Program-made: the position numbers and the translations under genes
Source of the DNA: an uncultured Sphingomonas sp.
GTDB taxonomy: Bacteria > Pseudomonadota > Alphaproteobacteria > Sphingomonadales > Sphingomonadaceae
Length of the DNA: 64,000 bases
Assembly (NCBI GenBank): GCA_913775315.1
Contig: CAJYIX010000004.1
Coordinates: forward strand, 47,020-111,019
Direction of reading: 5' to 3'
In this document: positions 42,420 through 51,332 of the stretch, in pieces
Position numbering within the stretch: the stretch's first letter is position 1
Layout: every line of letters starts with the position of its first letter
The notes under the pieces: generated by a model
What the model saw: the letters and a program-made list of their open reading frames with translations, nothing else
Databases searched by the model: none
Told to the model about the DNA's origin: nothing

Positions 42420-42878
42420 ATGCAGGGGGAAGCCGCCGTCCGTTTCGAACGCCGTCTGATCGACTCGCTCTATACCGAGGCGATGGTATTGGCCGACGAG
42501 GCGCGTGATTATTTCGACGAATCCGGGCGCGCCGATCGCGACGGCCTCGCGCCGCTGACGCGCGTCGCCTTTTCGTGCGAGTCGCTCAAGATCACGACGC
42601 GGCTGATGCACGTCATCGCCTGGCTGTTGACGCAGCGCGCGGTGATGGCGGGGGAGATGTCGCTGGGCGATGCGCTCGACGGCTCGCGCCGGCTGGGCGA
42701 TGCGCCGACGAGCGAAGGCGGGGTGATCGAGACGCTGCCGCAGCGCGCCCAATCGCTCGTCGCTTCGAGCAGTCGCCTGCATGCGCGCGTCGCGCAACTC
42801 GATCGCGCGCAGGCCGGCGCGATGCCCCCGGCCAGCCCCGCGCGGATGATGTTCGAACGGCTTTCGAGCGCGTTCTAG
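42420..42878 (+). CDS. rcdA: RcdA-like DUF1465 protein
   Basis: A 152-residue DUF1465 protein. In Caulobacter this family is RcdA, an adaptor that brings CtrA and other proteins to the ClpXP protease at the cell pole. Conserved blocks are SLYTEAMVLADEARDYFD and the helical core KITTRLMHVIAWLLTQRAVMAGEM. Whether the sphingomonad protein does the same job has not been shown from sequence alone. The start ATG 42420 is the first in frame. It is close to the two YdcH genes and to dksA. Confidence 0.85.
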   Translation: MQGEAAVRFERRLIDSLYTEAMVLADEARDYFDESGRADRDGLAPLTRVAFSCESLKITTRLMHVIAWLLTQRAVMAGEMSLGDALDGSRRLGDAPTSEGGVIETLPQRAQSLVASSSRLHARVAQLDRAQAGAMPPASPARMMFERLSSAF

Positions 42879-43009
42879 GCGCCGGATTACAGGCCTAGAC
42901 GTTTGCCCGTGGGCTGGCATATCGTGTAATTACGGAGGGATAGGCAAGCCACCTATTCATGACTTGGCAAGGACGATCCAGCAAATCCGGACGTCGAAAG
43001 GACCAGGTC

Positions 43010-43168
43010 GTGAAGAGATTTTTCAGGGATACGAAGGCCGCGACTGCGATCGAATACGGCCTGATCGCCGCGTTGATTGCGGTTGCGGCGATTGCAGCGA
43101 TGCAAGGTCTTGGCAATTCGCTCAAGGCGACATTCGAAAACGTGGCGTCGAACATGAAGTCGACGTGA
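43010..43168 (+). CDS. Flp/Fap-type pilin (type IVb)
   Basis: A 52-residue Flp pilin with the signature TKAATAIEYGLIAALIAVAAI. The Glu-Tyr (EYGLI) motif is intact. The residue before the expected cleavage point is Ala rather than Gly, a variant also seen in other alphaproteobacterial Flp proteins. GTG 43010 is chosen because AAAGGA lies seven bases upstream and it gives the compact family length; the longer frame from 42959 adds a basic leader without support. There are no tad/cpa secretion genes in the window, so this is an isolated copy. Confidence 0.87.
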   Translation: MKRFFRDTKAATAIEYGLIAALIAVAAIAAMQGLGNSLKATFENVASNMKST

Positions 43169-43271
43169 CGGACGCATCACACTGAGCTTTCTGGACGGGT
43201 GAACGCCAAGGGTGCTGCATTCGGGTAGCGGCTTCGCTATCGCGGCGTTGCGAACCCGACCCGGAGCGATG

Positions 43272-43619
43272 ATGACGATCACCCTGTACGGCATTCCCAA
43301 CTGTGACACCGTCAAGAAGGCGCGTACGTGGCTCGATGCCGCCGGGATCGCGTACGACTTTCATGACTACAAGAAAGCCGGCGCCGACCCGGACCGGCTT
43401 CGCGGCTGGGTGGAGCGGGTCGGGTGGGAGAAGCTCGTCAACCGCGCGGGGACGACGTTCCGCAAGCTGCCCGAGGGCGAGCGCGCGATCGCCGGTGCCG
43501 ATGCGGCGGTCGTGCTCATGGCGGCGCATCCGTCGCTCATCAAGCGGCCGGTGGTCGAGCATGACGGCGGGTTGCTCGTTGGATTCAAGCCCGACGAGTG
43601 GCAGGCGGCGCTAGCTTAA
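43272..43619 (+). CDS. ArsC/Spx-like (YffB family) thioredoxin-fold protein
   Basis: A 115-residue arsenate-reductase-fold protein of the YffB/Spx group. The N-terminus TLYGIPNCDTVKKARTWLD has a single active Cys (residue 11) in a CxxxK-like loop, and WEKLVNRAGTTFRKLP and HPSLIKRPVV match YffB. Real arsenate reductase activity is unlikely from this subgroup; glutathione-dependent thiol chemistry has been proposed. Two ATGs are adjacent (43269, 43272); the second is better spaced from GGAG. Its stop overlaps the stop of the convergent gene in TTAA. Confidence 0.82.
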   Translation: MTITLYGIPNCDTVKKARTWLDAAGIAYDFHDYKKAGADPDRLRGWVERVGWEKLVNRAGTTFRKLPEGERAIAGADAAVVLMAAHPSLIKRPVVEHDGGLLVGFKPDEWQAALA

Positions 43620-44260
43620 CGCGCATCCTCGGCCGGCAGGCCGCGGATCTCGCGCTCCAGCACCGATCCCTTGGTCTTTTCGGGGACGTTGTGGTTTTCC
43701 GCTGAGGGGTCCTTTGCCCAGAGCTGTTCGCCGGTCAGGCCGATCACCGTCACGCGGCCGGGATTGAGCGGGATCAGTGACAGCGTGAAGCTGCGCGGCT
43801 TCTTCATGAGCTTGCGGTCCTCGACGACGTTAAGGCCCGCGCGGCGCGCGACCTCCGCCACGAAATGGACGCAATTGCGTTTGTTGAGGCTCCAGCGCGA
43901 ACCCTTCGTATTCCATTCGGCGGCCTGGTCGACGATCGCCTGATATTGCGCATCGCTGATCTCGAGCTCGAACTGCGCGGTGCTGGGGCGCATGTATTGC
44001 TTCGAGGTGATGTCGACATGCGCCGGGACCGCCGCGAACAGCGCGATCGGCGTGACGCTGTTCAGCGTGAAGCCGTAGCTGGTGTCGACCGGCGCGCCGG
44101 TCGCGTCGAGCGTGCCCTTCAACGTCACGAATGCGTGCGGAAAATATTTGCCCGAATCGCGCGACCAGAAGAACAGCCGCACCTTCGCCTCGGCCGCGAC
44201 CGGGACGAGGGCGAGGAGCAGTGCGAGCGCCAAACCGATCGTTTTCGCAAGTCGAGCCAC
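43616..44260 (-). CDS. Secreted protein of unknown function with an NCVHF motif
   Basis: A protein of about 214 residues with a clear signal peptide (ARLAKTIGLALALLLALVPVAAEA). The body contains SRDSGKYFPHAFVTLKGTLD and the motif RWSLNKRNCVHFVAEVARRAG, whose Cys-His with an upstream His resembles papain- or NlpC-like hydrolases of the permuted type. I do not recognise the family. GTG 44260 is preferred over ATG 44290 because it begins right at the signal peptide and a GGGGA lies upstream. The 3' end overlaps the stop of the ArsC-like gene (TTAA). Confidence 0.6.
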   Translation of the reverse strand: MARLAKTIGLALALLLALVPVAAEAKVRLFFWSRDSGKYFPHAFVTLKGTLDATGAPVDTSYGFTLNSVTPIALFAAVPAHVDITSKQYMRPSTAQFELEISDAQYQAIVDQAAEWNTKGSRWSLNKRNCVHFVAEVARRAGLNVVEDRKLMKKPRSFTLSLIPLNPGRVTVIGLTGEQLWAKDPSAENHNVPEKTKGSVLEREIRGLPAEDAR

Positions 44261-44393
44261 GGACGCGTCCCCATACCAAAGCTGTACCATCCGCTACGAT
44301 GGGCTAGTCTTCATCCGTACGTCGCCCCGCCGGGCGCTGCAATCGGATAGGGCGGGGGTACGCGGACGCGCGCTGGAAGCGAGGGAGGACCAA

Positions 44394-44834
44394 TTGGCAA
44401 GCTATATCCGACAGGCGCCGCCGCGCTGGCTGACGATCGTCGCGGTGCTGCTCCTGCTATTCGGCGCGGCCGGGTTGGTTGCCTTTTACGGCGACGTGAC
44501 GATGAACGAATCGCGGCTGGCGGCGATGCCGGCCTGGGATCGCGCATTCTTCGCGTCGCGGCCGGGTTGGTTCGTCTGGGTTTACGGCGCGGCGGTGTGG
44601 GCGGGCTTCTTCGGCGCGGCGGCGCTGCTGCTTCGCCGCCGGATCGCACGGCCGCTCTACATCGTCTCGCTGGTTGCGGTGGTGATGCAGTTCGGGTGGG
44701 TATTCGCCGCGACCGATCTGATCGCGGTGAAGGGTGCCGCGACGGTCGTGCCGTTTCCGATCGTGATCCTCGGCGTGACGGTGCTGGGCCTTGGCATTGC
44801 GACGCGCGGCATCCGGCGCGGCTGGCTTCGGTAA
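44394..44834 (+). CDS. Four-helix membrane protein of unknown function
   Basis: A 146-residue integral membrane protein with four transmembrane helices (about 12-32, 62-80, 90-108 and 118-138). The start is TTG 44394, well placed after GGGAGG (44383-44388); no ATG gives a sensible N-terminus. The motif [30 protein letters not shown] is typical of a small sphingomonad-type family sometimes annotated as sugar-transporter-like, without evidence. It is followed 43 bp later by panB. Confidence 0.65.
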   Translation: MASYIRQAPPRWLTIVAVLLLLFGAAGLVAFYGDVTMNESRLAAMPAWDRAFFASRPGWFVWVYGAAVWAGFFGAAALLLRRRIARPLYIVSLVAVVMQFGWVFAATDLIAVKGAATVVPFPIVILGVTVLGLGIATRGIRRGWLR

Positions 44835-44877
44835 GCGGGCTTTCCTCGCGGGCGCCGCGGGGGTAGAGCGCGCGCCC

Positions 44878-45747
44878 ATGTCCACGACGTTCACGCTCGA
44901 TACCGCGACCAGCCGCGCCAACCCGACGCCCGCGCCGATGCGCCGGCTGACGGTGCCCGCGATCCAGCGGCGCAAAGGCGGCGAGCCGATCGTGATGCTG
45001 ACCGCGTACACGGCGCGGATGGCGCAGCTGCTCGACGCGCATTGCGACATGCTGCTGGTCGGCGACAGCCTGGGGCAGGTGATCTACGGCCTGCCGTCCA
45101 CCCTCTCGGTCACGCTCGAAATGATGATCGCGCACGGCGCCGCGGTGGTCCGCGGCAGCTATCATGCGGTGGTCGTCATCGACATGCCCTTCGGCAGCTA
45201 TGAGGGCTCGCCCCAGGCGGCGTTCGAGAGCGCGGCGCGGGTGATGGCGGCAACCGGCGCGGCGGCGGTAAAGCTCGAGGGGGGCGAGGCGATAGCCGAA
45301 ACCGTCGCCTTCCTGACGCGGCGCGGCATCCCCGTCGTCGGCCATGTCGGCCTGACGCCGCAGGCGGTCAACGCGCTCGGTGGCTACGGCGCGCGCGGCA
45401 AGAGCGAGGCCGAGCAGGCCAAGATCCTCGCCGATGCAAAGGCGATCGCCGATGCCGGCGCCTTTGCGCTGGTGGTCGAGGGGGTGGTCGAGCCGCTGGC
45501 ACAAGCGATCACTGCTGCGGTCGGCTGCCCGGTCATCGGCATCGGCGCGTCCGCCGACTGCGACGGCCAGGTGCTGGTGACCGAGGACATGCTCGGCCTG
45601 TTCGACCGCACCGCGCGGTTCGTGAAGAAGTACGACGACATGGCCGGCCGCATTTCCGCCGCGGTGGAAACCTATGCGGGCGAGGTGCGGTCGCGGGCGT
45701 TTCCGGGGCCGGACCAACTCTATCCGGCCGAGGTGGCGAAGAAATAA
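44878..45747 (+). CDS. panB: 3-methyl-2-oxobutanoate hydroxymethyltransferase
   Basis: A 289-residue enzyme for the first committed step of pantothenate (vitamin B5) synthesis, adding a hydroxymethyl group from methylene-THF to 2-oxoisovalerate. Visible are [32 protein letters not shown] with the metal-binding Asp, [21 protein letters not shown] and HVGLTPQ. The N-terminus is about 20 residues longer than the E. coli enzyme. No panC is adjacent. It starts a same-strand run with yfgM, bamB and der. Confidence 0.97.
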   Translation: MSTTFTLDTATSRANPTPAPMRRLTVPAIQRRKGGEPIVMLTAYTARMAQLLDAHCDMLLVGDSLGQVIYGLPSTLSVTLEMMIAHGAAVVRGSYHAVVVIDMPFGSYEGSPQAAFESAARVMAATGAAAVKLEGGEAIAETVAFLTRRGIPVVGHVGLTPQAVNALGGYGARGKSEAEQAKILADAKAIADAGAFALVVEGVVEPLAQAITAAVGCPVIGIGASADCDGQVLVTEDMLGLFDRTARFVKKYDDMAGRISAAVETYAGEVRSRAFPGPDQLYPAEVAKK

Positions 45748-45762
45748 GCCTTCCTATCTTCT

Positions 45763-45792
45763 CGTCACCCCGGATCAGGTCTGGGGGCGACG
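45763..45792. repeat. Degenerate single-arm palindromic repeat after panB
   Basis: CGTC-ACCCC-GGA ... TC-TGGGG-GCGACG forms an imperfect palindrome with the CGTCACCCC opening seen in other copies (51333-51394 and 943-1008). It appears to be a decayed or half-size member of the same intergenic family. It lies between panB and the yfgM-like gene. Confidence 0.45.
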
Positions 45793-45865
45793 CAAATCTT
45801 CCCCCATTTCGTTTCACGCGCGTCGCCGCTAAGGTCCGCCGCCGCACGATCCCACGGAGTTTCAC

Positions 45866-46570
45866 TTGGCGCTTACCCCCGAGAACAATGCGGTCTTCAT
45901 GCGCGAGGTCGACGAGGAGCTGCGCCGTGAGCGGCTGACCAGCTTCTGGACGCGTTATGGCCGGTGGCTGATCGTTGCGATCGTGCTGGCGCTCGTCGCG
46001 CTGGGCGGCTGGTTCTACTGGCAGCACCGTCAGACCGTGAAGGCGGGCGAAGAGGGCGTCGCCTATGCCAAGGCGCTCGAGGACCTCGGCGCGAACAAGC
46101 CGACCGCGGCGAAGGCGGCGCTCGCCGAACTCGCCAAGAGCGATAGCGAAGGCTATTCCGCGATGGCCCGCTTCGTCGAGGGCGATGTGGCGCTCCAGGC
46201 GAACGACCTGAAGGGTGCGGCCGCCAAGTTCGCGGCGATCGCCGCCGACACCAGGCTCGACCAGCCCTATCGCGACCTGGCGCTCGTCCGCCAGACCGCC
46301 GCCGAATACGACACGCTCCAACCCGCCAAGGTGGTCGAGCGGCTGGGCGGCCTCGCGACCAAGGACAGCCCGTGGTTCGGCAGCGCCGGCGAGATGGTCG
46401 GCGTCGCCTATATCCGCATGAACAAGCGCGCCGAGGCGGGGCGGCTGTTCGGCGAGATCGCCGGCACCGAAAGCGTGCCGCAGACCATCCGTCAACGCGC
46501 GGTTCAGCTCGCGGGCGTACTCGGCGTCGATGCCGTGACCCAGGACCAGGAAAAGAAGAAGGCCGAATGA
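45866..46570 (+). CDS. yfgM: YfgM-like TPR membrane protein
   Basis: A 234-residue inner-membrane-anchored protein. One N-terminal transmembrane helix (about 34-52, WLIVAIVLALVALGGWFYW) is followed by a periplasmic TPR-like helical domain (ALEDLGANKPTAAKAALAEL; PWFGSAGEMVGVAYIRMNK). YfgM is an ancillary subunit of the SecYEG translocon with PpiD. The start is TTG 45866, supported by GGAG (45856-45859) and the family N-terminus MALTPENNAVFMREVDEELR. It overlaps bamB (ATGA), as in most proteobacteria. Confidence 0.87.
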   Translation: MALTPENNAVFMREVDEELRRERLTSFWTRYGRWLIVAIVLALVALGGWFYWQHRQTVKAGEEGVAYAKALEDLGANKPTAAKAALAELAKSDSEGYSAMARFVEGDVALQANDLKGAAAKFAAIAADTRLDQPYRDLALVRQTAAEYDTLQPAKVVERLGGLATKDSPWFGSAGEMVGVAYIRMNKRAEAGRLFGEIAGTESVPQTIRQRAVQLAGVLGVDAVTQDQEKKKAE

Positions 46571-47889
46571 ATAAGAAGCTGACGCTGCCGCTCGCGGCGC
46601 TGGCGCTGACCGCTCTTGGCGGCTGCGGCATCTTCAAGGGCGGCGACAAGAAGACGCCCGTTGTCGGCAATCGCGTGCCGATCCTCGTCGCCGAGAGCGG
46701 CACCGACGTCGATCCGGCGCTGGCCGGGCAGGACGTGCTGCTGCCTGCCGTCGCGGCCAACGACAGTTGGACCCAGCCCGGCGGCAGCGCGTCGAAGGCG
46801 ATGGGGCATCTGGCGCTCGCCGACCAGCCGACGCGGGCGTGGAGCGTGAAGATTCCGGGCGGCAACACCCGCGTCCGGCTGGGCGCAGCGCCCGTCGTCG
46901 CGGGCGGTCGCCTTTATGTCGTCGATGTCGAGGGCGTGGTGCACGCCTTCGACGCGGCGACCGGCGCGGCCGTGTGGAAGTCGCCGACCGCCAAGGGTGA
47001 GGACAAGCAGCCCGCCCGCTTCGGCGGCGGCGTCAGCATCGAGGGCGACCGCGTGTTCGCGACCAACGGCCTTGGCGAAGTGGTGGCGTTCAACGCCGCG
47101 GACGGGGCCGAGCTGTGGCGCGCAAAGCCGGGCGGCCCGCTGCGCGGCGCGCCGGGCGTGGGCCTCGGCGATATCTTTGTCCTCAGTCAGGACAATCAGC
47201 TTTTCGCGCTCAATGCGGCGGATGGCAAGACCGTCTGGACTCAGTCTGGCAGCCTGGAGGCGCAGGGCGTGTTCGGCGTTGCCGCGCCGGCGATCGCGCA
47301 GGGGACGGTCGTAGCGGGCTTCAGCTCGGGCGAGCTCAACGCCTATCGCTACGAGAACGGCCGTACGCTCTGGGGTGACAGCCTGTCGCGGACCAGCATG
47401 TCGACCTCGGTCTCGGCGCTTGCTGACATCGATGCCGAGCCGGTGATCGATCAGGGGCGCGTGTTCGCGGTCGGGCAGGGCGGCCGCATGGTCAGCCTCG
47501 AGATCGTCAGCGGCCAGCGGATCTGGGAGCAGAATATCGCCGGCATCTCGACCCCGTGGCTGGCGGGCGAGTGGCTGTTCGTCGTGGACAGCGACGCGCG
47601 CCTGTTCGCGATGGCGCGCGGCACGGGCCGGGTGCGCTGGATCGGCAACCTTGGCCGCTGGCGCAACGAGAAGAAGAAGAAGGGTCCGATCGGCTGGGTC
47701 GGCCCGGTGCTGGCGGGCAACCGCCTGTGGGCATTGAGCTCTGAGGGGACGATCGCCGCGGTCAATCCCGCCGACGGCAGCGTCGCCGCGCGGATCGAGA
47801 CCAAGGGCAGCTTCACCCTGCCGCCGGTGGTCGCCAACTCGACGCTCTACACGCTCAGCGACGAGGGCGAGCTCAGCGCCTATCGGTAA
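46567..47889 (+). CDS. bamB: Outer-membrane assembly lipoprotein BamB
   Basis: A 440-residue lipoprotein of the BAM complex that aids outer-membrane beta-barrel insertion. The signal peptide ends in the lipobox LGGC (Cys20). The rest is an eight-bladed PQQ-type beta-propeller with repeated DxxTGxxxW-like blade ends (FDAATGAAVWKS; FNAADGAELWRA; LNAADGKTVWTQ; ENGRTLWGDS). It overlaps yfgM by ATGA and precedes der, the usual yfgM-bamB-der order. A 79-bp palindrome separates it from der. Confidence 0.92.
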   Translation: MNKKLTLPLAALALTALGGCGIFKGGDKKTPVVGNRVPILVAESGTDVDPALAGQDVLLPAVAANDSWTQPGGSASKAMGHLALADQPTRAWSVKIPGGNTRVRLGAAPVVAGGRLYVVDVEGVVHAFDAATGAAVWKSPTAKGEDKQPARFGGGVSIEGDRVFATNGLGEVVAFNAADGAELWRAKPGGPLRGAPGVGLGDIFVLSQDNQLFALNAADGKTVWTQSGSLEAQGVFGVAAPAIAQGTVVAGFSSGELNAYRYENGRTLWGDSLSRTSMSTSVSALADIDAEPVIDQGRVFAVGQGGRMVSLEIVSGQRIWEQNIAGISTPWLAGEWLFVVDSDARLFAMARGTGRVRWIGNLGRWRNEKKKKGPIGWVGPVLAGNRLWALSSEGTIAAVNPADGSVAARIETKGSFTLPPVVANSTLYTLSDEGELSAYR

Positions 47890-47931
47890 GCGCCTGTCGC
47901 TTTGGCGACGACTGATGTAAGGCACGACCCA

Positions 47932-48010
47932 TGTGCTCCCGCGAAAGCGGGAGCCTAGAGCCACGAGCGATACGCTTCTGGCTCTGGGCTCCCGCTTGCG
48001 CGGGAGCACA
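47932..48010. repeat. 79-bp near-perfect compound palindrome between bamB and der
   Basis: Two 32-base arms (47932-47963 and 47979-48010) are inverted repeats matching at 30 of 32 positions, with a 15-base spacer. Each arm is itself a small palindrome (CTCCCGC-GAAA-GCGGGAG and CTCCCGC-TTGC-GCGGGAG), flanked by TGTG and CACA. The architecture is that of the 943 and 51333 repeats, but the sequence is a distinct subfamily. It would form a very stable hairpin in the bamB-der mRNA. Confidence 0.8.
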
Positions 48011-48035
48011 AGCTGTTTGAATTGAAGGTTTCCCC

Positions 48036-49382
48036 ATGCCGCTTCCCACCGTCGCCATCATCGGCCGCCCCAATGTCGGCAAGTCGACGCTGTTCAACCG
48101 GCTGGTCGGCAAGAAGCTGGCGCTGGTCGACGACCAGCCGGGCGTGACGCGCGACCGGCGCGAAGGCGACGCGACGCTGCTTGGCTGCGACTTTCGCGTG
48201 ATCGATACCGCCGGCTTCGAGGACGAGGATGCGGCGACGCTGCCCGGCCGGATGCGCCAGCAGACCGAGGCGGCGCTGCGCGAGGCGGACGTGGCGCTGT
48301 TCCTGGTCGATGCGCGCCAGGGGCTGACCCCGCTGGACGAGGAGGTCGCCCGCTGGCTGCGCGTGGCCGATGTGCCCGTCATCCTCGCGGCCAACAAGGC
48401 CGAGGGGCGGCTGGCCGAGTCGAGCATCTACGAGGCGATGGCGCTGGGGTTCGAGGACCCGATCGCGCTGTCGGCCGAGCATGGCGAGGGGATCGCCGAC
48501 CTGTTCGATGCGCTGCGTCCCTATATCGACCGCCCCGACCTCGAGGCGGAGATCGAGGACCCGGAGAGCCCCGACGCGCCGTTGAAGCTCGCGATCGTCG
48601 GGCGGCCCAACGCCGGCAAGTCGACGCTCATCAACACGCTGCTCGGCGAAAACCGGCTCATCACCGGACCGGAAGCGGGGATCACCCGCGACTCGATCGC
48701 GATCGACTGGGAATGGCAGGGGCGGCGCGTTCGCCTGATTGACACCGCCGGGATGCGCAAGCGCGCCAAGGTGCAGGAAAAGCTCGAGAAGCTCTCGGTT
48801 GCCGATGCGCTGCGCGCGATCGACTTTGCCGAGGTGGTCGTCATCCTGCTCGACGCCACAAAGGGACTGGAGGGCCAGGACCTGAAGATCGCCGACAAGG
48901 TGATTTCGGAGGGGCGCGCGATCATGATCGTCCTCAACAAGTGGGACGTGGCGGAGAACGCCTCCTACCTGTTCAACGGGGTCAAGCAGGCGCTGGACGA
49001 CGGGTTGGCGCAGGTGAAGGGTGTACCGCTCCTCACCACGTCGGGGGCGACGGGCAAGGGCCTCGACACGATGCTGAAGGTCGCGTTCGAGACGCGCGAG
49101 GCGTGGAGCCGGCGCGTGTCGACCGGCGCGCTCAATCGCTGGTTCGAACGCGCGATCGAGACGAACCCGCCGCCCGCGCCCGGCGGCAAGCGGATCAAGC
49201 CGCGTTACATCACCCAGAACACGACGCGGCCGCCGACCTTCGTCCTGTTCGGGACGCGCGTCGATCTGCTGCCCGAAAGCTACAAGCGCTACCTCGTCAA
49301 CAGCCTTCGCCGCGAGTTCGATTTCGGCGCGGTGCCGGTGCGCCTCAACCTGCGCGCGCCGAAGAATCCGTTCGATCCGTGA
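48036..49382 (+). CDS. der: Ribosome biogenesis GTPase Der (EngA)
   Basis: A 448-residue essential GTPase for 50S subunit assembly with two GTPase domains in tandem. Domain 1 has P-loop GRPNVGKST (about 10-18), DTAGF and NKAEG (the last Asp is replaced, common in this class). Domain 2 has GRPNAGKST, DTAGMRKR and NKWD. The KH-like C-terminal domain ends RLNLRAPKNPFD. Length is normal. The stop overlaps the tusA-like start (GTGA). Confidence 0.97.
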   Translation: MPLPTVAIIGRPNVGKSTLFNRLVGKKLALVDDQPGVTRDRREGDATLLGCDFRVIDTAGFEDEDAATLPGRMRQQTEAALREADVALFLVDARQGLTPLDEEVARWLRVADVPVILAANKAEGRLAESSIYEAMALGFEDPIALSAEHGEGIADLFDALRPYIDRPDLEAEIEDPESPDAPLKLAIVGRPNAGKSTLINTLLGENRLITGPEAGITRDSIAIDWEWQGRRVRLIDTAGMRKRAKVQEKLEKLSVADALRAIDFAEVVVILLDATKGLEGQDLKIADKVISEGRAIMIVLNKWDVAENASYLFNGVKQALDDGLAQVKGVPLLTTSGATGKGLDTMLKVAFETREAWSRRVSTGALNRWFERAIETNPPPAPGGKRIKPRYITQNTTRPPTFVLFGTRVDLLPESYKRYLVNSLRREFDFGAVPVRLNLRAPKNPFDP

Positions 49383-49582
49383 CGCGGGTCGATGCGCGGG
49401 GGCTGAAATGCCCGTGGCCGGCGCTCCGCGCAGCGCGGGCGCTTCGTGAGACGAAGGCGGTCGAGATCCTCGCCGACGACCCCGCCGCGGCGCGCGAGCT
49501 GGCGGCGCTGGCGGCGGCGCAAGGGCTTGGTTTCGAAGCGATTGCGCCTGCCACATTCCGCATCGGTGCGCCCGGATCGTAA
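49379..49582 (+). CDS. tusA: TusA family sulfur-carrier protein
   Basis: A 67-residue SirA/TusA/YeeD-fold protein with the conserved N-terminal motif DARGLKCPWPALRA (CPxP; active Cys11). The start is GTG 49379, overlapping the der stop as GTGA, so it is co-translated. E. coli TusA relays sulfur to tRNA thiolation, but other members serve sulfur oxidation or thiol metabolism; the exact role here is not clear. A longer frame upstream is der antisense-frame shadow. Confidence 0.85.
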   Translation: MTRVDARGLKCPWPALRAARALRETKAVEILADDPAAARELAALAAAQGLGFEAIAPATFRIGAPGS

Positions 49583-49654
49583 CCCCTCCTTTACCGCGCG
49601 GGGGCTAGATCAAAGGCCAACGAGCCCGTGGTCGCGGGGGTAGGAGGCGCGAAG

Positions 49655-50077
49655 ATGACGACATCGGTCGACGACCGATCGCTGGTGAACTGGCCGAGCT
49701 ATACGCAGGCGCGTAGCGAGCTGGGCGCCAATTTCGTGCGCATTCTCGGTTATTTCCGCGAGGACGGGCTGAAGTCCGTCGACGCGATCGAGGCGGCGAT
49801 GCGCGCCCGCTCGGCCGCGGGGCTGGTGGTGCCGGCGCACACGCTGAAAGGCGAATCGCGCCAGTTCGGTGCCGATCCGCTCGCCGATCTGGCCGAGACG
49901 ATCGAGGTCGCGGCCCGCGACTGCGTCGAGCGGCACGACGCGCCCGATTTCATCCTTGAGCAGGTGGTGCAGCTTCGCCCGCTGTTCGAAAAGACGCTGA
50001 CGCTGCTGGAGCGTGAGGCGAACCCGCTGGTGATGCGCAAGCCCGGCGGCGGGTTCGGGCGACGGCTCGCGATCTGA
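49655..50077 (+). CDS. Histidine phosphotransfer (HPt) domain protein
   Basis: A 140-residue single-domain HPt protein. The phospho-accepting His is His62 in the motif AHTLKGESRQFGA. It has the four-helix pattern and no other domain, so it relays phosphate between a hybrid kinase and a response regulator. The phytochrome with its receiver domain 45 kb away is one of many possible partners, with nothing to link them. AGGAGG (49642-49647) precedes ATG 49655 and decides against ATG 49628. A strong terminator follows. Confidence 0.85.
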   Translation: MTTSVDDRSLVNWPSYTQARSELGANFVRILGYFREDGLKSVDAIEAAMRARSAAGLVVPAHTLKGESRQFGADPLADLAETIEVAARDCVERHDAPDFILEQVVQLRPLFEKTLTLLEREANPLVMRKPGGGFGRRLAI

Positions 50078-50102
50078 AGCCGTTCAACCCTCTCCCTGAA
50101 AT

Positions 50103-50135
50103 GGCGCCCCGGCCGAAACCGGGGCGCCTTTTTTT
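50103..50135 (+). terminator. Strong intrinsic terminator after the HPt gene
   Basis: Perfect 10-bp stem GGCGCCCCGG / CCGGGGCGCC with a 6-base loop followed by seven T residues. It lies between the convergent HPt and thiolase genes; the minus-strand side lacks a T-run. Confidence 0.9.
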
Positions 50136-50138
50136 ATC

Positions 50139-51314
50139 TCAGAGAACCTCGAACAGCCCGGCCGCGCCCATGCCGCCGCCGACGCACATCGTCACGACGA
50201 CGTACTTGGCGCCGCGGCGCTTGCCCTCGATCAGCGCGTGGCCGGTCATCCGCGCGCCCGACATGCCGTAAGGGTGGCCGATCGAGATCGCGCCGCCATT
50301 GACGTTGAGGAGCTCGTTCGGAATGCCGAGCTTGTCGCGGCAATAGAGCACCTGCACCGCGAACGCCTCGTTGAGCTCCCAGAGGCCGATATCGTCCATC
50401 TTGAGGTTGAAGCGCTCGAGCAGTTTGGGAATCGCATAGACGGGGCCGATGCCCATCTCGTCGGGCTCGGTGCCCGCCACCGCCATGCCGACATAGCGGC
50501 CAAGCGGGGTGAGGCCGTGGCGCGCCGCGACGCTCTCCTCCATCAGCACGCTGGCCGACGAACCGTCGGAGAGCTGGCTGGCATTGCCCGCGGTGATGAC
50601 ACCTCCCGGCAGCACCGCCTGAAGCGAGGCAAGCCCCTCGGCCGAGGTGTCGGGGCGGTTGCCCTCGTCCTTCGACAGCGTCACTTCCTTCTGGGACACT
50701 TCCTTGGTCGCCTTGTCGACGACGTTCATCGTCGCGGTGACGGGGACGATCTCGTCGTCGAACTTGCCCGCGGCCTGAGCGGCGGCAGTGCGCTGCTGCG
50801 ACTGGAGGCCGTACTCGTCCTGCGCCTCGCGGCTGATGCCATAGCGCTTGGCGACCGTCTCTGCGGTCTGGAGCATCGGCATGTACACGTCCTTGTGCAT
50901 CGCCAGAAGCTCGGGATCGGGGGCGATGCGCATCTGCGGCGTCTGGACGAGGCTGATCGATTCGACGCCGCCGCCGACGACCACATCCATGTTGTCGACG
51001 ACGATCTGCTTGGCGGCGGTGGCGATCGCCATCAGGCCCGAGGCGCACTGACGGTCGACGGTCATGCCGGCGACGCTGACGGGCAGGCCGGCGCGCAGCG
51101 CGATCTGGCGCGCGACGTTGGTCGACTGGTGCCCCTGCTGAAGCGCGGCGCCGATGATGACGTCGTCGACCTGTGCACCCTCGATCCCGGCGCGCTGGAC
51201 CGCGGCCTCGACGGACTTGGCACCCAGCGACTGCGCGGGCAGGTTGTTGAACGCACCGCGATAGGCGCGGCCGATCGGCGTGCGGGCGGTGGAGACGATG
51301 ACGGCGGAGCGCAT
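50139..51314 (-). CDS. Acetyl-CoA C-acyltransferase (thiolase)
   Basis: A 391-residue thiolase with active Cys in [11 protein letters not shown] (about residue 90), His in [11 protein letters not shown] and second Cys in [11 protein letters not shown]. It is distinct from the PhaA-like enzyme at 19714, and features such as [11 protein letters not shown] and the N-terminal [20 protein letters not shown] place it nearer the FadA-like and broad acyl-CoA thiolases. It probably serves beta-oxidation or an aromatic degradation route. The downstream MaoC-type hydratase gene on the same strand, beginning about 80 bp upstream, fits acyl-CoA metabolism. Confidence 0.9.
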   Translation of the reverse strand: MRSAVIVSTARTPIGRAYRGAFNNLPAQSLGAKSVEAAVQRAGIEGAQVDDVIIGAALQQGHQSTNVARQIALRAGLPVSVAGMTVDRQCASGLMAIATAAKQIVVDNMDVVVGGGVESISLVQTPQMRIAPDPELLAMHKDVYMPMLQTAETVAKRYGISREAQDEYGLQSQQRTAAAQAAGKFDDEIVPVTATMNVVDKATKEVSQKEVTLSKDEGNRPDTSAEGLASLQAVLPGGVITAGNASQLSDGSSASVLMEESVAARHGLTPLGRYVGMAVAGTEPDEMGIGPVYAIPKLLERFNLKMDDIGLWELNEAFAVQVLYCRDKLGIPNELLNVNGGAISIGHPYGMSGARMTGHALIEGKRRGAKYVVVTMCVGGGMGAAGLFEVL

Positions 51315-51332
51315 GGGCTGTTCCTTCTATGT

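Noticed and set aside
43272-43619. Arsenate reductase / arsenic resistance gene
   Set aside because: The sequence matches the YffB/Spx subgroup, and no ars genes are nearby.
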